Under the pieces are notes generated by a model. That model was not told the origin of the DNA and made no database searches. It worked only from the letters and a program-made list of their open reading frames with translations. A stretch of DNA of 64,000 bases from Diplocloster agilis (lineage in GTDB: Bacteria; Bacillota; Clostridia; Lachnospirales; Lachnospiraceae), in contig NZ_JAHQCW010000007.1 in assembly GCF_019042275.1 (NCBI RefSeq), positions 62,001 to 126,000 of the forward strand, in the 5' to 3' direction. The translations under genes and the position numbers were made by a program. Below, one piece after another: positions 18,697-27,784 of the stretch. Within the stretch, counting starts at the first letter, position 1; each line of letters opens with the position of its first letter.

Positions 18697-19911
18697 ATGG
18701 ATAGGATAATTTTTCACATTGACGTAAATTCCGCTTACTTAAGCTGGACTTCCGTGGAACATTTAAAAAATGGGGATGGAATCGATCTGCGGGACATCCC
18801 GGCTATTATCGGCGGCGACCAGAAAAGCCGTCACGGTGTCGTATTGGCAAAATCCGGACCGGCCAAGGTTTTCCACGTCCGAACCGGAGAGCCGGTGGTC
18901 GACGCGCTGCGCAAATGCCCGAACCTGGTAATCGAGCCGCCGGATCACCATCTCTATCACGAATACAGCCGCCGTCTGATGGAGCTGTTATCCGAATATA
19001 GTCCGGACCTGGAACAAGTCAGTGTGGACGAGTGCTATATGGACTTCTCCGGCATGACCCGCCACTACGCGTCGCCGGTTGCCGCCGCCACCTCCATCAA
19101 GGACCGGATCTGCTCCGAGTTAGGCTTCACAGTCAATATCGGCATCTCCAGCAACAAACTTCTGGCGAAAATGGCCTCTGATTTTGAAAAACCAAACCGG
19201 GTTCACACCCTTTTCCCGCAGGAGATTCCTGCAAAAATGTGGCCGCTTCCCGTGGAAGAGCTGTTCATGGTCGGGCGCTCCAGCGCCCAGCTTCTGCATA
19301 AGCTGGAAATCCTGACCATCGGCGACCTGGCCCGCACGGACCCGGCCCTTCTGACCGCCCACTTAAAAAGCCACGGCCGTCTGATCTGGGAATACGCCAA
19401 CGGCATCGACGACACTCCCGTGATCGGCACTCCTGCGGAGGCCAAAGGGATCGGAAACTCCACCACGCTTCCCCAGGATGTCACCACGCTCCCGGAAGCT
19501 CAAATTATACTCAGAAGCTTGTCCGAATCCGTATCTGAGCGCCTGAGAAATGCCGGCCAGCTGGCCGGCATGGTATCCGTTGAAATCAAATACAGCGACT
19601 TTACGGTCTTCTCCCACCAGGCCCAGCTCCCGGTCCCGTCAAACACCAACGCGTCCATCTACGAATGTGCCGGCCGTCTCTTTGGGGAGCTCTGGAATCA
19701 TGGCCCGATCCGCCTGCTCGGCATCCGCACTTCCAAGCTGGTCCCCGCCGACACTCCCATCCAGATCAGTCTGTTCGATCTGGAAAAGCCGGTCTCCGAG
19801 AAGCAGAAGAAGCTGGACGCCGCCCTGGATCAAATCCGGCGGAAGTATGGGAACACAGCCGTCGTCCGGGGCAGCTTGATGGAGAGAGGGGAGGATGACG
19901 GGGAAATGTAA
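18697..19911 (+). CDS. dinB: DNA polymerase IV (Y family)
   Basis: Error-prone translesion polymerase. A 404-residue protein with the catalytic carboxylates in FHIDVNSAYLSW (Asp9) and SVDECYMDFS, finger and thumb domains, and a little-finger domain ending in a basic tail. Homologues in this group start with the same MxRxIFHIDVNSA pattern, so the ATG at 18697 is probably right, and it sits 6 bp from a -10 box with no ribosome site. No LexA box was recognised upstream. Confidence 0.95.
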   Translation: MDRIIFHIDVNSAYLSWTSVEHLKNGDGIDLRDIPAIIGGDQKSRHGVVLAKSGPAKVFHVRTGEPVVDALRKCPNLVIEPPDHHLYHEYSRRLMELLSEYSPDLEQVSVDECYMDFSGMTRHYASPVAAATSIKDRICSELGFTVNIGISSNKLLAKMASDFEKPNRVHTLFPQEIPAKMWPLPVEELFMVGRSSAQLLHKLEILTIGDLARTDPALLTAHLKSHGRLIWEYANGIDDTPVIGTPAEAKGIGNSTTLPQDVTTLPEAQIILRSLSESVSERLRNAGQLAGMVSVEIKYSDFTVFSHQAQLPVPSNTNASIYECAGRLFGELWNHGPIRLLGIRTSKLVPADTPIQISLFDLEKPVSEKQKKLDAALDQIRRKYGNTAVVRGSLMERGEDDGEM

Positions 19912-19937
19912 CTCGTATCCGTAATCATGCCGGTCAT

Positions 19938-21809
19938 TTATACCGGCTCCTCCTTTTTTCTATTTTGAAAATAGACAAAGTTATCGATGGCCTGGAGAAT
20001 ATCCTGAAAGGTCTCACGGGGCGCCGCGTCGATATATTTTTTCAAAATTTCTGTCTCCGCGTCTCCTTTGTACCGGCCGTAGAAAATATCGTAGAGATTA
20101 TGGCCCCGGACATAGATTTTGATCGCTTCCATGTGGTTCTTCAAGTCCTCCTTGGAATTGATCCTGGCCCCGGTCACCTTGATCATCCGTTTCATACTGG
20201 GTACTTTGTACAGGTAGGCCTTATATTTCGCATACAGAATGTTGTAGAATTCCTCTTCTGATTTAATTACGCCGATTTTTGCCATGACCGCCGGTTCCAG
20301 AAAATAATTCTCAAATGAATAATATCTCAGAACCAAAACGTTCCGGGGCTGGACTCTGGGAACGCTGTCGCCGCCTTCTTCTTTTGATCTGGCCCCATAA
20401 TAGCTGCAAAGCTGCTTCACCAGATATTTGGGATTCTTTCCGTCACTGTCACGGATCATCAAAAACTGATCCTTTAAATAAAGCTTGTTTATGTATTTCA
20501 GGTTGGCATAGGTCTTTATATTTGTACAGCTGTTGGTGGGAATGATACTGATCCGCTGCAGCATTCCGTCCTCATCATAGATTTCCGAATAGTATTTTTC
20601 CAGCAGAAGGGGCAGGCGGTTCCGGTCCTGCTTGCCTTCCACGATAAAGACAAAGCTGACGTTCATCAGGTCGTTGGCCGTATATCCCAGATCATCCAGA
20701 ATCTCGTCGATATCCACATTTTCCCGGATCGTCGTATAATAATTTTCATCCAGCACCACCTGTTTGATCTGCCGGCTGGTAAAATTAAACAACAGGTTTG
20801 GGGAGTGGGTGGAAAATATGATCTGGTTCTTCTTTGACAGACGATAGAGTATTTCCCCGGCCACCTTCTGAAGCTGGGGATGCAGATAGCTTTCCGGATC
20901 TTCTATCATAATAATAGAAGAAATCGGATTCATATCATCAATGTAAGCTTCCAGCAGGGACAGGATATAGATACTCTTTATCCCCTCGCTGAGCATTTCG
21001 ATGGAGCCTTCCATATACCGGTCATTGTTGATCACCAGCGTATCGATATGGAACAATTCATCAATATTAAACTTCATTTCAAAGCGGATGTCCTGGGAAC
21101 GTCCGCTATTTTTATGGAAATACTGATTCAGGCGCGACGCAAAAGCATCCACATTCAGGTGAAAAAGCTTATACTCCAGCAGTCTGACCGTTTCCGTAAT
21201 GGTAATATCCGCCGGCGCCTTCCGGTTGATCACATGAATACAGTTAAAACAGTGGCTGCATTTTCTGGATTCGTCAAACACGCAGCGGTTATCCCTAAGC
21301 CCTGCCAGATCCTGTCTGGTCTGGGCCACAAATATGTCATTTTGAATTCCGGTCAGTTCCCGCCGGTGATCAATATAGTGGATTTTGGGGATCAGCATGG
21401 GGATATATTTATTATTCCTGCGCACCCCGTCATTGTAGCTGATCTTTCCGTCCTTATGGATCGTACAGGTGAACGACAGCGTATTTTCCTGAAAAGACGG
21501 CAGCCGGTTTCTGAATTCTCTGAACCAGGCCTCGAAACTTTTATAACGGCTGATGACGCCTCTTTGATGCAGCTCCGCCAGATCTTCATCGGCGATCTCC
21601 AGGGTGGCACCGATTTCGATCGCTCCCTTCCCGTCTCCAAAATCGGTGGGGCGTATCTGATAGTAGCCGGCCATGGCCAGGATTGCATCCAGAATAACCG
21701 TTTTTCCCGTATTATTTTTTCCCACCACAATCATCGCGCTCTCGATCTCTTCGATCCTGAGATCTTGGATGGATTTAAAATTGTGTATGGTAAGGGATCG
21801 TATTTTCAT
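19938..21809 (-). CDS. OLD-family ATPase/Toprim nuclease
   Basis: A 623-residue protein. The N-terminal ABC-type ATPase has P-loop GKNNTGKT (residues 30-37), a signature-like LSEGIKS, Walker B SIIMIEDPESYLHP and the switch histidine FSTHSP. The C-terminal Toprim part has FIVEGKQDRN and MIRDSDGKN. This is the OLD nuclease arrangement; some family members defend against phage. An insert around residue 180 carries Cys residues as CSHCFNC plus one upstream, possibly a zinc site. Its start is 5 bp after the flavin reductase stop, so the two are cotranscribed. Confidence 0.85.
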   Translation of the reverse strand: MKIRSLTIHNFKSIQDLRIEEIESAMIVVGKNNTGKTVILDAILAMAGYYQIRPTDFGDGKGAIEIGATLEIADEDLAELHQRGVISRYKSFEAWFREFRNRLPSFQENTLSFTCTIHKDGKISYNDGVRRNNKYIPMLIPKIHYIDHRRELTGIQNDIFVAQTRQDLAGLRDNRCVFDESRKCSHCFNCIHVINRKAPADITITETVRLLEYKLFHLNVDAFASRLNQYFHKNSGRSQDIRFEMKFNIDELFHIDTLVINNDRYMEGSIEMLSEGIKSIYILSLLEAYIDDMNPISSIIMIEDPESYLHPQLQKVAGEILYRLSKKNQIIFSTHSPNLLFNFTSRQIKQVVLDENYYTTIRENVDIDEILDDLGYTANDLMNVSFVFIVEGKQDRNRLPLLLEKYYSEIYDEDGMLQRISIIPTNSCTNIKTYANLKYINKLYLKDQFLMIRDSDGKNPKYLVKQLCSYYGARSKEEGGDSVPRVQPRNVLVLRYYSFENYFLEPAVMAKIGVIKSEEEFYNILYAKYKAYLYKVPSMKRMIKVTGARINSKEDLKNHMEAIKIYVRGHNLYDIFYGRYKGDAETEILKKYIDAAPRETFQDILQAIDNFVYFQNRKKEEPV

Positions 21810-21814
21810 AAACG

Positions 21815-22378
21815 CTATCCTTTCCTGACGCTGTAGCCGAATTTCCCCAGTTTCTTTCCTGTTCCAAAGTAGTCGCCGTGGGAATATACAATAGGTTTCG
21901 CCTTCTCAAGATCAAACCTGCCTTTTTCATCCATATAGCTTTCGTCCGCGTGGACCGCTACCACCTCGGCAAGGAACAGATCATGACTGCCCAGAGGCAG
22001 AACCTGCGTCACGCGGCACTCGATATTGACCGGGCTTTCCTGAATCATGGGTACCTTCACCACGCTGGCAGGTATTTTCGTCAGGTTCATTTTCTTGAAT
22101 TTATCCATATCGCGCCCGGAACGCACACCGCAGAAATCCGTCGCAAATGCCAGTTTCTCGGTTGTCAGGTTAATCACGAATTCCCCTGATTTTTTCAGGA
22201 TATCGTAAGAATACCGTTCGGGGCGCACAGAGACCGATACCATCGCGGGATTCGTGCAGACGGTTCCCGCCCATGCCACCGTCAGCACATTATCTGTGCC
22301 CGCTCCGTCCGATACCGTAACCAGAACGACCGGCAGCGGATAGAGCATATTTCCGGGTCTCCATTGCTGTTTTGCCAT
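21815..22378 (-). CDS. Flavin reductase-like FMN-binding protein
   Basis: A 187-residue protein with the split-barrel flavin-binding pattern: the opening PLPVVLVTVS, TVAWAGTVCTNPAMVSVSV, and GEFVINLTTEKL. Such proteins reduce free flavin or act as small flavoprotein reductases. A GGAGG site lies 5 bp before the ATG. It is first in a two-gene unit with the OLD-type nuclease, an uncommon pairing. Confidence 0.88.
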   Translation of the reverse strand: MAKQQWRPGNMLYPLPVVLVTVSDGAGTDNVLTVAWAGTVCTNPAMVSVSVRPERYSYDILKKSGEFVINLTTEKLAFATDFCGVRSGRDMDKFKKMNLTKIPASVVKVPMIQESPVNIECRVTQVLPLGSHDLFLAEVVAVHADESYMDEKGRFDLEKAKPIVYSHGDYFGTGKKLGKFGYSVRKG

Positions 22379-22458
22379 AGTTTCCTCCTGTTTTCTGTCT
22401 TTACATTTCCCCGCTAACGGGTTTACACCGGATTTTCTTTGATTTCCTATTAGATTTC

Positions 22459-24108
22459 CTACTGCTGGAGCACGGTGACAAATGCCGGAATCAGCTGCTT
22501 TTTCCTGGATACCACGCCCTCCAGCATCATGGAGTCCGTATCCCCGGCCAGGCCGAAGGCTTCCGCCGCCAGCTCTTTTGAGCTGCCTCCATAACAGATC
22601 AGTTCCGTCCGCTCATCTATAATATTCGTCAGCATAAAGAACATCATCGTGACATCATGCTCCTGGAAAGCTTTCTCCATATAGGGGATCAGTTTTCCTT
22701 TGATCTCTTCCAGTTCGGACTGCTCCATGGAATTGATCTGCCCTACGCCGAAGCTCACATCGCTGACATTGAATTTCTTAAAGTCCTGATAAAAGATCTC
22801 TTCCGGCGATTTACTGTTCAGATTACTTCCCGCCCGGAACATTTCGTGGGCAAATGTGGGCAGATCCTCAATGCCGGCAATTCCCGCCAGATATTCCGCC
22901 GCCGCCCGGTCTTCCGCCGTACAGGTTGGCGAGCGGAACATCAGGGTATCGGATATGATAGCCGCGCACAGAAGTCCGGCGATCCGGACCGGAATTTCTA
23001 TATTTCTCTCCCGGTACATCTGGCTGATAATGGTAGCCGTACAGCCCAGAGGCTGATTACGGAAAAATACCGGCGTGATCGTCTCTATCGTTCCCAGCCG
23101 GTGATGATCGATAATCTCCAGTATTTCCGAGGACTCGATCCCGTCCACCGCCTGGCTTTTCTCATTGTGATCCACCAGGATCAGCTGCTTCCGGTTCATG
23201 TTCAACAGATTTCTTCTGGAAATCATCCCGATGTAGACGCCGCGCTTATCCACAACCGGGAATTCCCGGTGGCGCTTTCGTGCCATCGTATCCTTGATGT
23301 CATCGATCAGATCATCCGTGGTAAACGTAATCAGGTTCTCCCTGGTCATAAAATGCTTGATGGGCATACTCTGATTGATCAGTCTGGCCACCGTATACGT
23401 ATCATGGGGCGTGCTGATCACCTGACAGCTGCGCTCTCTGGCCAGCTTTCGGATGGTCTGGGACACTTTCGCGCCTTCGCACACGATCAGGCACGCCGCG
23501 TTCATCTCAATCGCACACAGTTGGGACTCATAGCGGTTGCCCAGAATCACCAGGTCGTCATCTTCTACATAATCCTCCATCAGGTCCGGGCTGGTGGCGG
23601 CGATTACCACCTTGCCTTTTATAAAATATGCGTGAGGATTCCCTTCTACCATCGTTCCGTCCAGAGTTTCCAGTATATTTTTATATTGGGTTCTGGCCGT
23701 GGAGAGAATCCGGCTGTCGTATACTTCCATATAGGATGTTGCGATATCTCCGATGGTTATCAGTCCCTCCAGCTGGTTCGTCTTGGACGTGACCGGCAAA
23801 GTGACGATCCCGGATTCCTTCATCAGGCCCCAGGCTTTTTTCAGCGAGATACTCTCTTCCACTCCCTGCGTCTTCCGGATCTCCACATCACGAACCTGGG
23901 TATAAACCGAGGATAGATAACCGGGTGCCGATACCTGAAAACGGTTCAATACATACTGCGTTTCCTCATTGATCTGTCCGGCCCGCTTGGCTATAAAATT
24001 CCCAGGCGCTGTTTTTCTCTTAAAATCTGCATAAGCGATTGCCGAGCAGATCGAATCCGTATCGGGATTCTTATGGCCTATCACATAGATCTTTCTGTTT
24101 TCATCCAT
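22459..24108 (-). CDS. Manganese-dependent inorganic pyrophosphatase with CBS/DRTGG insert
   Basis: Hydrolyses pyrophosphate. A 549-residue protein with the DHH-family metal motifs GHKNPDTDS near the N-terminus, LVDHNE, and the DHH triad in IIDHHRLGT, ending in a DHHA2 domain. Between them sits a regulatory region of two CBS domains around a DRTGG-type domain, the nucleotide-controlled form found in Clostridia. The start at 24108 follows GGAGGAG by 8 bp; the frame extends 46 codons upstream without a ribosome site. Confidence 0.92.
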   Translation of the reverse strand: MDENRKIYVIGHKNPDTDSICSAIAYADFKRKTAPGNFIAKRAGQINEETQYVLNRFQVSAPGYLSSVYTQVRDVEIRKTQGVEESISLKKAWGLMKESGIVTLPVTSKTNQLEGLITIGDIATSYMEVYDSRILSTARTQYKNILETLDGTMVEGNPHAYFIKGKVVIAATSPDLMEDYVEDDDLVILGNRYESQLCAIEMNAACLIVCEGAKVSQTIRKLARERSCQVISTPHDTYTVARLINQSMPIKHFMTRENLITFTTDDLIDDIKDTMARKRHREFPVVDKRGVYIGMISRRNLLNMNRKQLILVDHNEKSQAVDGIESSEILEIIDHHRLGTIETITPVFFRNQPLGCTATIISQMYRERNIEIPVRIAGLLCAAIISDTLMFRSPTCTAEDRAAAEYLAGIAGIEDLPTFAHEMFRAGSNLNSKSPEEIFYQDFKKFNVSDVSFGVGQINSMEQSELEEIKGKLIPYMEKAFQEHDVTMMFFMLTNIIDERTELICYGGSSKELAAEAFGLAGDTDSMMLEGVVSRKKQLIPAFVTVLQQ

Positions 24109-24147
24109 TCTATAATCTCCTCCAAATAAATAAAACCCCTGGCTTTT

Positions 24148-24176
24148 ATTATAATATAGAAGCAAAACTCCTACAA
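24148..24176 (-). promoter_or_regulatory. Probable promoter for the pyrophosphatase gene
   Basis: On the minus strand TTGTAG (24171-24176), 17 bp, TATAAT (24148-24153), about 40 bp before the chosen start codon. Its position supports that start. Confidence 0.6.
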
Positions 24177-24296
24177 CGCCTAAATAAAATTGGGTATTTT
24201 GTATTATATCCCTTCCATCTTTCTTTCCATTTTGTATATATTTCATGATAATTTCATATTGTATTCATAATTTATTCATAATTTATTGCTATACTA

Positions 24297-24450
24297 ACTA
24301 CAGTTGAATAAGAGTTCATTCAACAGGTTGCAATGTGTTTCATTACACACATAGATAAATTTTTTCATAATAGCCTCGGTATCTCTGATACCGGGGCACT
24401 CCTCATTCTATGAAAGGCCATGGGAAAACCGCTCCCATGGCCTTTTTATT
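24297..24450 (+). ncRNA. Candidate structured small RNA
   Basis: An extended -10 (TGC-TATACT, 24290-24295) is followed by three hairpins and a terminator: GTTGAAT/ATTCAAC (24303-24324), ATGTGT/ACACAT (24333-24352), CCTCGGTATC/GATACCGGGG (24374-24396) and AAAGGCCATGGG/CCCATGGCCTTTTT (24413-24447). No open frame of note and no plus-strand gene follows; the next gene converges from the other side. The -35 is not clear. The family was not recognised. Confidence 0.5.
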
Positions 24451-24511
24451 ATTATGATACGATCTTCGCATCTTCATTCCCGTATTCGTATCTTCTTTCT
24501 CCTATTCGGAC

Positions 24512-25159
24512 TTATCTTCCCTGTCGGGCATCCACACGCTTGATCGCCTCATTCAGCGATAACATTTTCGCGTCCAGCTTCGAGATCATCTCCGCACATT
24601 CCCTGAGCTCCCGGCTGATATACTCCGGCGCGTTTCCCTCGAACTTATAGTAGATCTTATGCTCCAGGCTGGCCCAGAAATCCATCGCTATCGTACGGAT
24701 CTGGATCTCCACCTTTGTATCCACCACACTGTCCGACAAAAATATCGGCACGGTTACCAGCATATGGTAACTCTTGTATCCGCTCTCTTTCGGCGCCTTA
24801 ATATAATCCTTGATAGACAATACCTTCAGGTCGCTCTGGTTTCCGATCATTTCCGCCAGCCGGTAAATATCGGAAGTAAAGGAACAGGTTACCCGAACAC
24901 CGGCGATATCATTTACATACTTTACCATGTTCTCGATGCTGCTCTCGTAACCGTTTTTCTTAAGTTTCTTTACAATGCTCTCCGGAAGTTTAATTCTGGA
25001 TTTAATATGTTCAATCGGATTGTAACGGTGAATATGCTGAAATTCATCGTTCAGTATCTCGAGCTTGGTACCCACTTCCTTTAGAGCCGAATTATATAAA
25101 AACATCGTAGTTTCCCAGCTGTCAACATCATCATACAGCCTGTCTGAAAAATTACTCAT
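24512..25159 (-). CDS. Small alarmone synthetase (GTP pyrophosphokinase)
   Basis: A 215-residue single-domain RelA/SpoT synthetase of the RelQ/YjbM type, making (p)ppGpp from ATP and GTP or GDP. It has DIAGVRVTCSF, the synthetase loop KAPKESGYKSYHM and VEIQIRTIAMDFWASLEHK. There is no hydrolase or regulatory domain. A C-terminal helical tail as in tetrameric RelQ is present. Confidence 0.93.
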   Translation of the reverse strand: MSNFSDRLYDDVDSWETTMFLYNSALKEVGTKLEILNDEFQHIHRYNPIEHIKSRIKLPESIVKKLKKNGYESSIENMVKYVNDIAGVRVTCSFTSDIYRLAEMIGNQSDLKVLSIKDYIKAPKESGYKSYHMLVTVPIFLSDSVVDTKVEIQIRTIAMDFWASLEHKIYYKFEGNAPEYISRELRECAEMISKLDAKMLSLNEAIKRVDARQGR

Positions 25160-25308
25160 ACTTACCTATTCCCCTTTATCTTCCCCGCTACCGTATCACA
25201 GCGCAACAGCATTATTATATCATACTTTGTCGAAATAGCGAGTGTTTTTTCAGTATTTTTAGGAAGTTAAGAAATATTTAATTTTTATCCAAAAATTACC
25301 ATTACCTC

Positions 25309-25396
25309 TTGGCAAATCTGACCCCAGAAGTATATAATGGTCAGTAGCGAAAAACACACAACAACATATGACTGACCGATAGAAAAGCTTTCGCTA
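25309..25396 (+). promoter_or_regulatory. Orphan promoter with three CTGACC half-sites
   Basis: TTGGCA (25309-25314), 18 bp, TATAAT (25333-25338). Half-sites CTGACC (25318-25323), GGTCAG (25339-25344) and CTGACC (25372-25377) straddle and follow the -10. From the predicted start, TAGCGAAA (25345-25352) can pair with TTTCGCTA (25389-25396). The intergenic stretch 25160-25759 holds no convincing protein gene; a second hairpin ATCATTCC/GGAATGAT lies near 25415-25440. Confidence 0.5.
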
Positions 25397-25673
25397 AATA
25401 TTATTTCATCTATATCATTCCCCTTATATTTCGGAATGATTATCTGAGATTATTTCTAGCTGCACTACCGTTAGGGTGGCATTATCTGTAATCCCGATTA
25501 TTACTCAATGGGGTACATATTCCGGAAAATACGCGATTGCATTCTAATTTATTTGCGAACAGCAGTTCATTATGATTTCGCTCCTGGGAAGATCATGTCC
25601 ATCACACTTCTTGAATCTTTTATTACACTTTTCTGTTCTCTGACCGCTTGTCTTCATGATATACTTCCCCCTG

Positions 25674-25712
25674 TGTGTATTTTAAAAATATACACATATT
25701 ATAGTATATGTA
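25674..25712. promoter_or_regulatory. Inverted repeats before the small regulator gene
   Basis: TGTGTAT (25674-25680) faces ATACACA (25690-25696), and ACATAT/ATATGT flank TATAGT just downstream. Spacing and position, 50-85 bp before the start of an XRE-type regulator, suggest an operator, possibly autoregulatory. Confidence 0.45.
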
Positions 25713-25759
25713 CAGCATAGAAAACATACCCTTTAATGTATATGTGGGAGGTTGATAAA

Positions 25760-25966
25760 ATGATATGTTTTGACAAATTATGGGAAACTATGCGTCAAAA
25801 AGAAATTACTACATACAAATTAATCAAGTATCATAATTTCAGTCCCAGCCAGATTCAAAGGCTGAAAAGGAACCAATGTGTATCTACCTATACGCTTAAC
25901 CGCCTCTGCAATATTTTAACTTGTGATATCAAAGATATTGCACAATATCGCGAAGATGAGCTATAA
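25760..25966 (+). CDS. Small XRE/Cro-type DNA-binding protein
   Basis: A 68-residue protein made of one helix-turn-helix domain (YKLIKYHNFSPSQIQRLKR, then TYTLNRLCNILTCDIKDI), as in short Cro/C1-type regulators of Clostridia. The start at 25760 follows GGGAGG by 8 bp. It lies 43 bp ahead of a conserved-looking 87-residue protein that may be its partner. Its target may be the inverted repeats just upstream. Confidence 0.85.
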   Translation: MICFDKLWETMRQKEITTYKLIKYHNFSPSQIQRLKRNQCVSTYTLNRLCNILTCDIKDIAQYREDEL

Positions 25967-26009
25967 TAATCCGGTAACTGATGAACGGATTATTAGTAGG
26001 AGTTTTATT

Positions 26010-26273
26010 ATGTTTCGATTATGGGGAAAAATTTTCCGCAACAACCATCTTTTGAGGGATACCGTCATCTGTATGGAATCGGATGATACCAGAACGCATA
26101 AAATATTTCAGGCTTTAGACGGGATCTGTTATGAATTTGATCTTCCTAAACCGATTTGGTTGGACGCCAATGTAGAAGAGTTTAAAAAGCATGATAAAAC
26201 CCGGTTCCGGCAGGACAATTTTATTGAACAGCTGGATTTTGATTATCTTGAGATCCAGATTATCGAAGAGTAG
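26010..26273 (+). CDS. Uncharacterised 87-residue protein
   Basis: Not recognised. Starts MFRLWGKIFRNNHL after a TAGGAG site, and is acidic at its C-terminus (YLEIQIIEE). No membrane segment or metal motif is visible. It follows the XRE-type gene on the same strand and ends just before a strong terminator, so the pair forms one unit. Confidence 0.7.
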   Translation: MFRLWGKIFRNNHLLRDTVICMESDDTRTHKIFQALDGICYEFDLPKPIWLDANVEEFKKHDKTRFRQDNFIEQLDFDYLEIQIIEE

Positions 26274-26284
26274 TCACGAAGAAA

Positions 26285-26335
26285 CGGTTGCAGAAAGGTG
26301 GATTTTTTCGTTCCTCTTTCTGCAACCGCTTTTTA
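26285..26335. terminator. Terminator between the small operon and pgi
   Basis: CGGTTGCAGAAAG (26285-26297) and CTTTCTGCAACCG (26316-26328) form a perfect 13-bp stem, followed by CTTTTT on the plus strand. Confidence 0.9.
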
Positions 26336-26362
26336 AGCTTCTGCTGAGACTGCTTTTACGAA

Positions 26363-27712
26363 TTACAGCCTCTTCATCAACTCTTCTCTCTCTTTTTCAT
26401 ATCCCGGTTTTCCAAGAAGTGCGAACATATTTCTCTTATAGCTCTCTACACCCGGTTGGTCAAAGGGATTCACGCCTAATACATAACCGCTGATTCCGCA
26501 GGCAAATTCAAAGAAGTAGAACAGTTCTCCGAGATAAAACTCGTTTTGTTCCGGAATATTTACCATCAGGTTCGGTACGTTTCCGTCGGTATGGGCCAGT
26601 ATCGTACCATTCATCGCGCTCTTATTGATAAAGTCCACCGTTTTTCCGGCCAGATAATTCAGTCCGTCCAGATCTACCGGCTCCTCACCCATGACCAGCT
26701 CATCTCTGGAACCTTCCACATTCAGCACGGTCTCATACATAATACGCGCTCCATCCTGAATAAACTGTCCCATAGAGTGCAGGTCTGTTGTCAGATCCAC
26801 AGAGGCAGGATATATCCCCTTCTGGTCTTTCCCTTCGCTCTCTCCGTATAACTGTTTCCACCATTCAGAAACAAAGTGAAGGCTTGGCTCATAATTGGCA
26901 ACGATTTCCACCGATTTTCCTTTGCGGAGCAGGATATTGCGGACAGCGGCATATTTCAACGCGTCGTTCTCCGCGAAATCGCAATTCAGTGCGCGCTCCC
27001 TTCCCGAAGCAGCGCCTTCCATCAGCTTTCCGATATCCGCACCGCTGACCGCGATGGGCAGCAGTCCCACGGCCGTCAATACGGAATAACGTCCACCCAC
27101 ATCATCGGGAACGACGAAGGATTCATATCCTTCCTCCGTAGCCAGATTTTTAAGAGCGCCTCTGGCTTTATCCGTGGTGCAGTAGATTCTGCGGGAGGCT
27201 TCTTCTTTCCCATACTTGTCCTCCAGCATCTTCTTGAATACCCGGAATGCAATCGCAGGCTCCGTGGTTGTCCCGGATTTGGATATCATATTAATGGAAA
27301 AATCTTTTCCGTCCAGAACATCCATAAGATCCTTGATATAGGTGCTGCTGATGCTGTTACCCACAAAATAGATTTCCGGTGTTTTTCTCGTCTCTTTGGA
27401 TACCATGTTATAAAAACTATGTCTTAAGAACTCAATCGCCGCTCTGGCTCCCAGGTAGGATCCGCCGATTCCGATTACCAGCAGTACATCGGAATCTCCT
27501 TTGATTTTCTCCGCGGCTTTCTGGATACGCCCAAATTCTTCCTTGTCGTAATCGACAGGCAGATCAATCCAGCCAAGGAAATCATTCCCCGCACCGCTTT
27601 TGGAAACCAACAGATCTCTGGCATCCAGAACCAGCTTGCTCATCATAGTCACTTCGTCATCGCGGATAAAAGAGCTTGCTCTCGAGTAGTCGAATGATAC
27701 TTTGTTTCCCAT
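26363..27712 (-). CDS. pgi: Glucose-6-phosphate isomerase
   Basis: Interconverts glucose-6-phosphate and fructose-6-phosphate. A 449-residue protein of the Firmicute type, with [12 protein letters not shown], the phosphate loop [21 protein letters not shown], and the C-terminal signature [14 protein letters not shown] containing the catalytic Lys. An AGAGGTG site precedes the ATG. It is a single gene, with the terminator at 26.3 kb on its downstream side. Confidence 0.97.
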   Translation of the reverse strand: MGNKVSFDYSRASSFIRDDEVTMMSKLVLDARDLLVSKSGAGNDFLGWIDLPVDYDKEEFGRIQKAAEKIKGDSDVLLVIGIGGSYLGARAAIEFLRHSFYNMVSKETRKTPEIYFVGNSISSTYIKDLMDVLDGKDFSINMISKSGTTTEPAIAFRVFKKMLEDKYGKEEASRRIYCTTDKARGALKNLATEEGYESFVVPDDVGGRYSVLTAVGLLPIAVSGADIGKLMEGAASGRERALNCDFAENDALKYAAVRNILLRKGKSVEIVANYEPSLHFVSEWWKQLYGESEGKDQKGIYPASVDLTTDLHSMGQFIQDGARIMYETVLNVEGSRDELVMGEEPVDLDGLNYLAGKTVDFINKSAMNGTILAHTDGNVPNLMVNIPEQNEFYLGELFYFFEFACGISGYVLGVNPFDQPGVESYKRNMFALLGKPGYEKEREELMKRL

Positions 27713-27784
27713 TCTAATACACCTCTTTTTTCTTTATAGTAAAACTTTGTCATATGAAAATTGTAGCAAATCCGACTCCCTTTA

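Noticed and set aside
25575-25690. 37-codon minus-strand frame starting MKTSGQRTEK after a GGGGGAAG site.
   Set aside because: It overlaps the previous candidate in antisense and has unusual composition and no recognisable features; neither strand could be preferred.
25508-25720. 70-codon plus-strand frame with a hydrophobic part resembling the toxin-like peptides (LLESFITLFCSLTACL).
   Set aside because: No good ribosome site, no conserved flanking promoters or arms as in the two clear copies, and the match is short; at most a decayed relative.
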